A stretch of DNA of 64,000 nucleotides, taken from assembly GCA_033220425.1 (NCBI GenBank), contig CM065647.1:2294001-2358000 (forward strand). Reading direction: 5' to 3'. Below, in pieces: positions 44,729 to 54,887 of this stretch. The first letter of the stretch is position 1, and the number at the start of each line of letters is the position of its first letter. This DNA comes from Lepraria neglecta (Eukaryota; Ascomycota; Lecanoromycetes; Lecanorales; Stereocaulaceae). The position numbers and the translations under genes were made by a program. The notes below the pieces were generated by a model, which saw nothing but the letters and a program-made list of their open reading frames with translations, made no database searches and was not told the origin of the DNA.

Positions 44729-46139
44729 TGCTATCATTTCATGTTTTGACTACTCACCGCTTCTCTGACATCACGTACCCCCACTGTCTGGATCATCATC
44801 TACCCAATTCCGCATCTAGTCATCTCGTAATCTAATCCAGCAGATCCATGTCAGTGACTGCGGCTCGGAGAATAAGATGCTTAGATTAATATCGATCGGC
44901 GTCACCATGCGTCTTTGACACCTTTTAGGGCAGCGAGCACCGGTGGCGCCGCTACACTGGTGCATCCCAGGACGCGGGGTCAGAGGTCTGACCGTCGAGG
45001 GAACCGTCTGGTTACCAGCAGATCAGCCCGTGGTGCGGCTTCTATATCCTTGCAGTCCGCTTGATCTACTGTTCCTCGGTCCCGAGTTGGTGAGCATAAA
45101 TATTATACAAGAACCCAAGGCCATGACTGTCCAAAGCTTGATGCTATTCGCAGGTCAGAAACCCTCAATCGATAATGCTCTACATGATGCGATGTAACGC
45201 ACTACGACGAAACATAGTTTACGCGACCCGGAGAGTTTCGTTGAGACTTTGTCGCTTGTACGGGCTTGTTACTCGATGTGGATGAACGATTCTTACGCGC
45301 ACCACTGAATTTGCATTATTGGATATAGGGATGCATATAGACTTAAATGCTCCGTGGATGATTACGATATCTCGGGGATGGATCGTCAATGGAGATGGTA
45401 CCTGAGGTGATGATTCGCCTTATTCTTCCGACAGCTTTTGGGTTGTGGGTGGACCTGCCTGCCGTTATCTAGGGTGTTGTGTCCATGTATTCTCCGAACA
45501 CTCGGTACATCTTACTCTACAAGTTGGTGCTTTAGCTCTCTGAGAGCTTTTGACGAGGCAGTTCAATGAGGTCCTGAGCGTCTATACTTTGTTCACCGTG
45601 AGGCCTCGGACATTAAAGGTGATGGAGATGAGTATGCCTTGTCGTCGTAAGAATGCATGCCGCTGGTACCTACCAGGGGATATCCATGAATCAGGTTATG
45701 TGCATGTGTAGGCGATTGAATCTCTTGACCGTAGAGGGCAAAATTGACAGTCAGATGCGATTTGAGGCATAAACAGAACCCCACTGGTTCTTCATTGGAT
45801 CTTCCACTGGCTGACTTTCTACGCATGTGTGTCAGTCCTTATGGGATGGCACCCTTTGACAACTTGCTCTATCCTACAGTCAAGCACGTCTGCGACAGAA
45901 ACCCCCACATATCACGGTCAGGTACTTCCAAGATCCATTTAGCACGATGCCTATCATAATAAAAGGTCCGTGCGGCTGGGCTACTAGTTCTATGTGGACA
46001 TTGACCTCTCTCAAAATGATACCCAGATCCGAGCTGCAGCCGCATCGAATGGCTTCTGCCCTGCGAACAGACAGACACACAATTGACACACTCAATCCAT
46101 GATAACACGCGTACCGAAGGGGCTATTGATCGCAAGACA

Positions 46140-46440
46140 AGGCCAGTCCTGACTCAACCACTCAGCATGTTGACGCATTCCAGCTCGACAGCTCATGGAA
46201 TCAACACAGTCTCCGCGTCAAGAGCTGAGAATTTTGGCGGAGTTCCAGCTCAACTGCCCCTGGACTCGTTAAATCTCCCGTTCAACCATTCGGTATTTTC
46301 ACGCACTTTCTGCTCAACTGCCCGTCACGTCGGCATGTTTCAGACTCATTTCCCCTCTACAATGGCCTACTTTGAGCTCAGCTGACAACGAAAGTTCACT
46401 AATTTATGCTCAACTAAGCTTGACATTAACACTGTCTTAA
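46140..46440. repeat. Degenerate ~64-bp tandem repeat, reverse orientation to the 24.7-kb copy
   Basis: Read on the minus strand, the units begin near CAGTTGAGC and recur with a period of about 64-65 bp (starts near 46321, 46257 and 46192 going down). They share GTTGAGC, CCGAATGGT and GTCCAGGGG-like blocks with each other and with the array at 24684-24880. Divergence is high. Confidence 0.5.
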
Positions 46441-46807
46441 CTCAGCCCTCTCAATATGTAACACGCTCCTCACTCTCATTACCAACAAACCAATCGCCTT
46501 TGTAAGTATGCTAGGGTTTACACACCGCCGATTCCCATTCTATGTACCTTTGAATTGGCTCTGGCACAGGATGAATGAATACCCGACTCTTCAGCCGCGA
46601 AGCAGTTACTGCGATACTTGACCGATATTTTGTGGCATTTGTAGCTCAACGACAGCTTTTCTACCAACCCTCTAAAAATAGAGAATCTCACCATCCACGA
46701 CGCTGATCTATCTGCGCTATCGTATACATGTCTTCACCATACCACATCACGTCTCATCTATCCGTCTACGCATAGAGGCACGCATCAAGGATTCGAAGCC
46801 CAAAGAG

Positions 46808-47131
46808 GTGATCGACCTTGTGAATCGATATGGGAAGGTGAAATACAAAATATCCGACTCTCTCGAATTGGCAGCAATCAGAGATGCCCTTCCGTACCTG
46901 ATAGCGAAGACCAATGGACTCTTGTCACAATTACTTGCTTACATTGAGGGTGTAAGCATTATATGGGAGTCTTGGAAAGGGCGACTAGGAGTCGGAAACG
47001 GTGTGAGAGCGCGGCATCGTTTTTACATAAGGACCGTTAAAAGAAAGCTTGTGGCACGAATCGTCTTTTATCATTTGATTTTGGTCTATACAATGCCGTT
47101 ATTAAGCCTGCCCAAAGAAACTGCAACTTGA
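46808..47131 (+). other. Small unassigned ORF
   Basis: A 107-codon plus-strand frame that begins with a coding-like stretch (MIDLVNRYGKVKYKISDSLE, then LAAIRDALPYLIAKTNGLL) and is open further upstream for about 15 codons (LRIEARIKDSKPKEV). The second half loses coding character. It could be an exon of a small gene or a gene fragment. No family is recognised and no intron model was convincing. Confidence 0.25.
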
Positions 47132-47224
47132 AAATGAACATTGTCCGCTACTTCCCTGCCTTCTGCCAAAGCCACTGCCTCCAGTACCCAACACCGACAA
47201 CAGTCCTGCCTCTCATTCAATCCG

Positions 47225-50200
47225 TTAAGCACTTATCCTCTCCATAAGCCCCAACGCCCTCTCTCTAGCCAGTCCCTCATGCTCCTCCAAACTCTTCTTG
47301 AAGTCCAGCGTTGATGCTCTCAACTCACTTGACCCTGATTCCTCAGCCTGACGAGCCTTTGCATCCTTTGGGCCCGCAGCTACCGAATCCTTTGGTCCAT
47401 CCTCCGCGCTGACCCTTTTAGACCGGGTACTGGTAGGCGAAGTACTAAACACGCCTGGTGGTGATGGAACGACGCAGTCTTCGTAGAGCTTGGACCACTG
47501 CTTTGCGTCCTGGTCTGCTTCTGAGTTAGGAGGTGCAACACACCTTGATCCTCCAGCTTTTGCTTCAATCTCACTCCTTATGATCTCCTCAAGCTCATTC
47601 TTAGTATCAATGTCAGGACTTGGCATCGGCGGACTAAGGCTCCCTAGCATCTCCAACTCAGGATACTCAAGCACACCTCCCTCTGAGATACTGCTGCGAT
47701 GGCCTCTCGCTTCATTAGCCAGCATCCTCTGCAGTTCCTGGCTTCGAGATTTGTAGAGTCGGGTCAATGAGCTGATCATGTTTTTACCGAAGCTCATGCT
47801 TTTCTTTCTTTTACTCTTATCCAGCTTTGAGCCCTGGCGTGTTGGAGAAGATCCGAGTGTATTGCCGGGCGTCATGTCTGCAAAGTCCCTGGTGAAGACT
47901 TGATCTTGTAAGCGTGCAGGTGACGAGGACCGTTCTGGGCGAGAGTGCGAAGGGTAGCGAGCCCATGATCCTATGGGATATGCGGAAGTAGAGCGTTTAG
48001 TTTCGTCGAGTAGGGGTCGCTTCTTAGGCGTTTGGACGTAGGTAGGTAGCTTGTACGCGGCCAGCCGCGCTTGTAGATTGGAACCCTGGGCCGCCCCTAC
48101 GGAAATATGGTCTTGTCCACGATACAGCGGTGGACGAGTTGAAGTCCTGCTGCTACTTGGTGCTTCGTTTTTCGGACCAAAATCCATTGGTCCAAGCCTG
48201 TCAGGGTCTGGGGAGTAGCTTCCGGGCCTTGTGTGCGAGAGAGCAGCATCCTCTCGAGAATGTTCGCGCAGAGTCTTCTCCCAGACTGATGTTGCTTCGC
48301 CGCTGCCGTCTAGGTTGCTGAACCTGCGTCGCGGTGGGTTTGTGAGTGCAAGCTCCGCAGAGATTTGCTCCAGTTCTTCTTTGAATCGACTGTTCTTCGG
48401 TAGGGTATTCGCTCTTGGCAGAGACGAGATGCGTCTATCAGACGCTGCAAGATCCTTATTGGTAAGACTCTCATTGCTGGAGTGGAAGCTAGTGCTTCCT
48501 GTGCGACGTTCGAGTCTATCCAGATCAACAGATTTCATCCGCTTCGGGGAGACGCTGATGATGTTTGCGCTCGTCTGATGATCCTTAAATTGCTGTACCC
48601 GATCTTGCAGACTGGTGATACGCAGCACTGAGTTTCGCCGGCTTGGATATAGACTCTCAGGCTGTGAGCTGTAGACAGAAGATGTAGCACGGCGTCCAGG
48701 GTTATCCCATGCCATTGGGATTTTCGAGGTCACAATTTCGGGGGTAGATACTTGACGTCGTGGCTTCGTCGAGAAATCCGAGCTGTCTCCACATGTATAG
48801 CTTCGCTTGCGTTGAGGCTCCTGTAGCTGAGGAAGTGAAGCCGATAGTAGGAGTGTTTTCGAGGCTAGACGTTGGGGAATATGCATATTGTAAAGATGGC
48901 CAGCCTCGCTTTCTTCTGAATGGTTCCTTGTTCTTGCAATTACGTACGCAGACTCTGGAGGGCTGTCATCCTCTCCATCAATACCACCGAAGCCCATCTC
49001 TTCACTACTGGGGTCGCAGTGGTGTGACTCTTTGTTGCTATCCGCGTTGTGCTCGTGAGATATTTGCCTTTGGTGGATCTTAGGGCTTAACAACCCGGAA
49101 GCTCCATGAAGCCATTGTTCGCTCGCAGGCTGTACCTTGGTGCCGTATACAACTGGCAGTGGTGCACCGGCTGTTGGCTTGTGGAACCTGCTCAGCTTCA
49201 CCGGTAACACGCCTTTGCATCTTTCTGAGAAAGACAGACACCAATCTCCTCCAGCTACTGAGTCACTAATGCTCTCGAGACGTGTAGGCATAAGATCTGG
49301 TGGTGATGGTGGTGCTTCTAGTGTGTCGACAAACGTTAGTTTTGTGAAGCTTTTCTCTAACGGCTTTGCAGAAGGTGTTACTCGAATTACAGTGTTTGCT
49401 CGAGTAAGTGGTGACGGTGTGCGAGTTTCAGGGACTTTCTTTGGTGTGTCTTCATCATCGAAGATGTACTTCTTAGAGCTTCTCTTTCTCTTGGGGCTCT
49501 CAGTCAACGTGTTGGCGACCTGGTCGTCGGACTCTCCCGAGAGGTGGCTGGCTCTCTGTGTCAACATCCGAGACAGAGCTACTGCCATGCTCTTCGGAGC
49601 GTAGGCTTGCGAGAGATCACGCTGTTTGAGCTCTGTGTAAGATGGGCGGGACGGTTCATCCGATCTCCTGAGGGCCTTGCTGAGGTGCTTCGGGCTGATT
49701 TGTATAGTACCTTCATGTCGACCCCAGGTAGTCCCAGGAGTCTTAATGGGCACAGCATCTTCGTCATAGCTGTTGTCGCTAGCAGTGAGGTCCTCGAGTA
49801 TATCATCCTCTACTCTCTTCTGAAGAGCTCGCTTTAGCTCATTTCGTCTCTCGATGTCTTCAGTACTTAGACTGCTCCTGAGCGTTTTCTTCGAGCTTCT
49901 CTTCGACATGCCAGAGTCACGGGACATCCTTTTCCGAACCTTGCTCGCAGCTTCGTGGAGACGGCGGCTGCTTTCGCTGCGGTGGATACCTGGTCTTACC
50001 TCGCGTTGTTTGGGTAGATCGTGTGCAGATTCTGCAGGTGTTTCGTAGGAGCTTTCGTCTTTGGAAGCTGAAGCAAATATCTCGCGGACAGGGCGTACAT
50101 CGGTCATTTCAGTCGATGACGCATGGCTTGATAGAGCGAATCTGCGCCTTGTCGTCTGTGAAGACTCAACCAATCGAACGGGTTCTGGTTCTGGCGTTAG

Positions 50201-50236
50201 GGACCTTCGGAAGCCGCAACAGCGGAGGGGAGCCAT
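47225..50236 (-). CDS. Large disordered fungal protein of unknown function
   Basis: A single open frame of 1003 codons from the ATG at 50236 (MAPLRCCGFRRSLTPEPEP). An upstream in-frame ATG at 50299 would add 21 residues and is less likely. The chain is Ser/Arg/Pro-rich with many short basic runs. Features that stand out are the cysteine pair right at the N-terminus (RCCGFRR, possible palmitoylation, inference only), a helical basic/acidic segment ELKRALQKRVEDDILEDL, KKSMSFGKNMISSLTRLYKSR, an acidic ELEEIIRSEIEAKAG, and a C-terminal helix LDFKKSLEEHEGLARERALG. No catalytic motif or named domain is seen. Confidence 0.75.
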   Translation of the reverse strand: MAPLRCCGFRRSLTPEPEPVRLVESSQTTRRRFALSSHASSTEMTDVRPVREIFASASKDESSYETPAESAHDLPKQREVRPGIHRSESSRRLHEAASKVRKRMSRDSGMSKRSSKKTLRSSLSTEDIERRNELKRALQKRVEDDILEDLTASDNSYDEDAVPIKTPGTTWGRHEGTIQISPKHLSKALRRSDEPSRPSYTELKQRDLSQAYAPKSMAVALSRMLTQRASHLSGESDDQVANTLTESPKRKRSSKKYIFDDEDTPKKVPETRTPSPLTRANTVIRVTPSAKPLEKSFTKLTFVDTLEAPPSPPDLMPTRLESISDSVAGGDWCLSFSERCKGVLPVKLSRFHKPTAGAPLPVVYGTKVQPASEQWLHGASGLLSPKIHQRQISHEHNADSNKESHHCDPSSEEMGFGGIDGEDDSPPESAYVIARTRNHSEESEAGHLYNMHIPQRLASKTLLLSASLPQLQEPQRKRSYTCGDSSDFSTKPRRQVSTPEIVTSKIPMAWDNPGRRATSSVYSSQPESLYPSRRNSVLRITSLQDRVQQFKDHQTSANIISVSPKRMKSVDLDRLERRTGSTSFHSSNESLTNKDLAASDRRISSLPRANTLPKNSRFKEELEQISAELALTNPPRRRFSNLDGSGEATSVWEKTLREHSREDAALSHTRPGSYSPDPDRLGPMDFGPKNEAPSSSRTSTRPPLYRGQDHISVGAAQGSNLQARLAAYKLPTYVQTPKKRPLLDETKRSTSAYPIGSWARYPSHSRPERSSSPARLQDQVFTRDFADMTPGNTLGSSPTRQGSKLDKSKRKKSMSFGKNMISSLTRLYKSRSQELQRMLANEARGHRSSISEGGVLEYPELEMLGSLSPPMPSPDIDTKNELEEIIRSEIEAKAGGSRCVAPPNSEADQDAKQWSKLYEDCVVPSPPGVFSTSPTSTRSKRVSAEDGPKDSVAAGPKDAKARQAEESGSSELRASTLDFKKSLEEHEGLARERALGLMERISA

Positions 50237-50988
50237 GGTGTGGAGTGTGTCTCTTCGTAGAGCTGGAGAGTAAGGAAGACTGCAATGGTAAGCGTGCAAT
50301 GGTTATTCTGCTAGTTATCGCTGCTGCTGGCGCTGCATAGTCAATGCTAGAATCAAGCGTTGGACAACAAAAAGGGACGGATGAGATCAAGAAACTTTTA
50401 AAGAAGCACAATTACCTTGCCTTCGTTCTTTCCCACCGTGGAATTTTCCAAGATTGCTCTTCAACGATCAGATGCCACATAGGGGTGGACAACGGAAGGT
50501 GCGACTTAAGGCAATTTGGATACATCATATAAGAATGAGAATGGAATGCTGAGCCTGCCAACAATCTATAATTCAAACCACTCGTTTCGCGTGCTGATTG
50601 TGAAGGCGAGGTTTGGATTAGTATTTGAAAAGTCCAAGACCAGCGAAAGCTTAACAGCTAGTCACACTTGCCGAGCATCCTGCAACGTAGCTGAACGAGT
50701 GCAAGTCATGGGTATCACTTTGTTGAGTCTAGCTAGTCGTGATGCTGATTTACACCCTTCTTGTTCAAAGACACCCCGTTGAGTTGGGTATCATAACCAC
50801 AGACCCGCTATGCCATGTTGAAAGCTGCAGGTCTATGTCGCTTTTGAAAGGTTGAAAGCATGTTTACCATCGCTCGTATCCAACGCCAATGCTGAGATCG
50901 TTGAGATCATCGCAATCTAAAACCCGCAATATTTTCATCAAGTCATGTTGTTGAACATTTCGTTTAAGGTATCATCATCTATAAGCAC
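50237..50988. other. Intergenic region between a minus-strand 5' end and the Met6 3' end
   Basis: About 750 bp with the promoter of the large disordered protein on its left side and the Met6 3' UTR on the right. No gene is supported; the frame at 50516-50782 has no motif. Confidence 0.45.
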
Positions 50989-53487
50989 TTAGGAGGACTT
51001 GGCATATTTCTGTCGGTAGAACTTGGCAGCGTTGACCATGTTGGTCAGAGCTGCCTTCGTCTCCTTCCATTGACGGGTCTTCAGACCACAATCGGGGTCA
51101 ACCCAGAGTTGATCGGGGCTGAGGTATGTGAGCATCTCCTGGATTCGTTCCTTGATTTCCTCCTCACTTGGGATGCGGGGAGAGTGAATATCGTAGACAC
51201 CGGGTCCAATGTGTCGTGGGTAGGCTTCGTCAACGAAGACTTTGAGGAGCTTAGCATCGCTCTTGCTGTTCTCAATACTGAGAACATCGGCGTCCAGCGC
51301 GGCGATAGCATGGAAGAAGTCCTGGAATTCGGAGTAGCAGAAGTGAGAGTGGATCTGCGTAGAGTCTTGAACACCGGCGACCGAAAGACGGAAGGACTTG
51401 ACTGCCCAGTCTAGGTAATTCTGACGTTCCAGGCCTTGTCGTAGAGGCAGACCTTCACGTAGAGCTGGCTCATCGACTTGGATGACATAGACGCCAGCAG
51501 ACTCAAGGTCGACGACCTCATCTCGTAGGGCAAGAGCTAGTTGCTGAGCTTGCACTGATTGGTGGATATCGTCACGAGGGTAAGACCATCGAAGGCAGGT
51601 GATTGGTCCAGTAAGCATGCCCTTCATGGGCTTTTTCGAGATTGATGCTGCGTACTTCGACTCCTTGACAGTCATAGGCGCAGGACGTGAGATATCCCCA
51701 ACAATGATGGGCGGTCGTACACAGCGAGAGCCGTAGCTCTGGACCCAGGCATGTGTGGTGAACTCGTAACCAGTGAGACGTTCGCCGAAGTATTGGACCA
51801 TGTCGTTACGTTCCGGTTCGCCGTGCACGTAGACATCGAGGTCGAGTTCATCCTGGATCTTTACAACATCTTGAATTTCCTTCTCGATGAATTCTTCATA
51901 CTCCTTCTCTGTGATCTCGCCCTTAGTGAGTTTGTTTCTCTGAACCCGAATTTCCTTGGTCTGGGGGAAAGAACCAATGGTAGTCGTTGGGAACATGGGA
52001 AGTTTGAGCTTCTGCTGCTGTTGAGCAATTCGAGTTGGGAAGGCAGATTTCCGGTTAAACATCTCTTCGGTAATCTTCGACTGGCGTTCTTTGACCTTGG
52101 GGTCATTGGTTCGCTTCGACGTCGCTCGCGACTCCATTGATTTGGCGTTGGCTTGGAGTTGTTCACGCACACTGGCAGGGCCATCTGTCACAGCTTTTGC
52201 GATGATGGCAAGCTCCTTTGTCTTCTCGACGGCGAAGCTGAACCAATCTCTGACTTCCTCATCGAGCTTCTTCTCGCTCGCTAAGGTGTGAGGTGTATGT
52301 AGCAAGGAACTTGATGAGGCCACAATGACTCGGTCTTTGCCGAGCTTTTGAACAGCGTGCTCAACGGTCTCGATAGCTCGCTTGAAGTTGGTCTTCCAAA
52401 TGTTTCGGCCGTCGACGACGCCGACGGAAAGAACTTGTTTCTCACCAAGGGCACCCATGACGGTGTCGAGCTGCTCCGGATTCCTGACGACGTCAATGTG
52501 TAGGCCATAGAGACTCGACATCGACGGGAGGACATCCTGGTTATGAACGATATCACCGAAATAAGTAGCAACGACGAGCTGAGGGATCTTGCTGCCAAGG
52601 CTGGTGAGTCTGTCGTAGGCTGGCTTGAAGGCGTTCTTGACCTTGGGAGGTAGGTCGAAAACAAGGCAAGGCTCATCAATCTGAACGTTTTCGGCACCTG
52701 CTTCCTTGAGCTTGGTCAAGAGCTCTTCGTATATAGGCAAAAGCTTGTGTAGCAGACTGATGGGGACGACATTCTGGCCTCGGTCGGCTTTACCAAGAGC
52801 AAGAAAGGACACTGGGCCGACAAGGACTGGACGGGTGATGATGCCAGCCTCCTTGGCCTCAAGGAATTCGACCACGGGTTTTGGGTTTGCTGCCAGCTTG
52901 AATTCTTGTCCATCTTGTAGTGTTGGCTTGACATAATGGTAGTTTGAGTCGAACCATTTCACCATTTCCTATAGAACAGTAAGCAAGTTGCTCTTTACTG
53001 AAGTCAGGATTGGGGTTGCATACTAAGGCTGGGACATCGACGGCAGCAGCATCAGGAGAATGAGGCTTCTGGAGTCCTCTGCCCATGGCAAAGAACTCAT
53101 CAATTGGGTCGAGCTTATATTTTGAGTACCTCTCGGGTATGGCCTGCATTAACTAGTCAGCATCAGGTTCTTTGAGATACTTGTTCTCTAGACCACTGGC
53201 TCACCCCGAAAAGTTGGATGTGGTCAAGGACATGGTCGTAATAGGAGAAGTCATTGCTTGGAATGACATCGACGCCAGCATCCTTCTGTATTTTCCAGTG
53301 CTCTTGCCGGAGACGCTTGCCTTCTGCGAGAAGGTCTTTCTGTGACAGCTTTCCACCCCAGTAGGCTTCTGTGGCTTTCTTGAGGTCTCGGTTGACTCCC
53401 TGGCGAGGGAAACCAAGTACTGAACTGGTATTTAGGTGAGTTGTGGTCAATTGAGGGGTATTCTTCTTGTGCTTACGATTGAACCAT
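50989..53487 (-). CDS. MET6: Cobalamin-independent methionine synthase (MetE/Met6)
   Basis: Four exons: 53487-53477 (only 11 nt, MVQ plus two bases), 53424-53205, 53143-53024 and 52968-50989. Introns are 52, 61 and 55 nt and all phases agree; the protein is 776 aa, the normal length. The N-terminal half begins SSVLGFPRQGVNRDLKKATE. The catalytic half carries the zinc ligands in IHSHFCYSEF (His, Cys), SIENSKSD (Glu) and WVDPDCGLKTR (Cys), plus YVHGEPERNDMVQYFGE and VIQVDEPALREGLPLR. It transfers the methyl group of 5-methyltetrahydrofolate (polyglutamate) to homocysteine in the cytosol, the last step of methionine synthesis. Nothing is missing. Confidence 0.98.
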
Positions 53488-53880
53488 TTTGGCGGTGAGC
53501 CTTCGATATAGTGTCAATGTAGTATGAAGTCAGTTAGATGTGTGTGAGAGAGAGTAATAATGATACCAGAAGTGTATGAGGAGAGGATAATGGGAGATGG
53601 AGATTAGGTAGATGGGTGTAGTGGGAGAGGATGATTGAGAGTTGTCCGGAGTAGAGTGGAGTGGAGTTGATCGGATTCCGAAAAAATTCGTGTTCGCTGA
53701 TGTTTCGCCGAGCTCGCTTGTAGCGAGACGGCTTAGCCTTGCTCTGATTCGCAATCGATTGCAGGGATGTTTGCAGATCCTATGGTGATCTCATTCATCG
53801 CGCTAATGGTGGAGTTGAATACGAGAAAATACCATGCCTCAAGAAGTCATCTTGTTACACCATCTACACCATAAAAAGCC
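53488..53880. promoter_or_regulatory. Divergent promoter region of MET6 and the steroid-reductase-like gene
   Basis: A 393-bp gap between start codons that point away from each other. It contains CT/GA-rich and AT-rich patches on the MET6 side. I see no certain binding sites and make no claim of co-regulation. Confidence 0.45.
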
Positions 53881-54887
53881 ATGGCTATTATAGAGACTTG
53901 GTGTCCGCCCTCGCGCGAGCATTGGGAGCTCCTCATCTTCCTCTGGCAATTCTTCCCCATCGTATGTCCATATATTCTGAGAGGAAAGACTTGCCAATCA
54001 TTCACTAATTCTGGTTACACAGTTCACACTCTACCAATGGCTATTCTCCTACTATCCTATGGGCAAGACCTCCACAGAGTCTCGCTTCAACGTGCCGGGG
54101 AAGATCGGATGGGCTACAATGGAGGCACCTGGGTTCATTACTCTGTTGTACTTGATGTACTCGCTGCCGAGGCAGGAAGGAATTGAGAGCCTTCCGACTG
54201 TCAATTGGGTCATGGCTGGATGCTTTGTAGGTCATTATCGTTGAGCGATGACCAATACCCATAGGCTTGAGCAACGACGCTAATTGTCATTGTGGTGCGA
54301 AGACGGTCCACTACATCTACCGCGCCCTCTTAGCACCCTTATTCCTAAACCCATCGATTTCACCAATTCACATTGCAGTCTGGGCGTCGGCTCTGGGCTT
54401 CCAATTGATCAATGCCACATGCATTGGAGGCTGGCTCGCCGGCTATGGTCCCACCACAAAAGCAGACTGGGTTGGCCAGGCTCCGAGGATAGAAGTGGGT
54501 CTGATGATTTTTGCAATCGGCATGTTGGGTAACATATATCATGATGATGAGCTGCGTGAGATCAGGAGGGCGGCAGCGCGGGAGCAGAAGAAGAAACAGG
54601 AAGTAGAAAACAAGAAGGGTGGAGGGAAGGATGTGAGCAAGGTATACAGGATACCTGAGAATGGGTTATTTAGGGTGGTGCTCTTCCCGCATTATCTGTG
54701 CGAATGGATTGAGTGGTGCGGCTTCTGGATGGTTGGAGGGTTGGCCTGTGTTCCTGCAAGACAATTTGTGATCAATGAGGTAACCACTATGCTGCCGAGA
54801 GCTGTTCAAGGCAAGAAGTGGTATGTCGAGCGATTTGGGCAAGCAAAAGTTGGCAATAGGAAAGCTGTAATACCAGGCTTGATTTAA
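53881..54887 (+). CDS. Steroid 5-alpha-reductase (SRD5A1/DET2)-like membrane enzyme
   Basis: Exons 53881-53961, 54023-54226 and 54303-54887, with introns of 61 and 76 nt in phase 0, give 289 aa. The family signature KTSTESRFNVPGKIGWATME is followed by EAPGFITLLYLMYSLP, then TVHYIYRALLAPLFLNPSIS. After a charged loop (EIRRAAAREQKKKQEVENKK) comes RIPENGLFRVVLFPHYLCEW with IEWCGFWMVGG. The last residues include WYVERFG. Several hydrophobic segments predict a polytopic ER membrane protein. Family members reduce delta-4 bonds of 3-oxo steroids with NADPH; the fungal substrate is uncertain. The length is slightly above the usual 255-270 aa because of the charged loop. Confidence 0.9.

Larger units (their letters stand above)
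44236..47224. other. 3-kb gene-poor region
   Basis: Between the RGS gene and the end of a large minus-strand gene. It contains a (CT)n microsatellite near 44705-44728 and a degenerate 64-bp repeat near 46140-46440. It also contains a 107-codon frame at 46808-47131. Other frames are short. I see no transposon ends. Confidence 0.5.

Noticed and set aside
47490-50048. Many 60-155 codon plus-strand frames opposite the large disordered gene
   Set aside because: They are shadow frames of the Ser/Arg-rich minus-strand gene.
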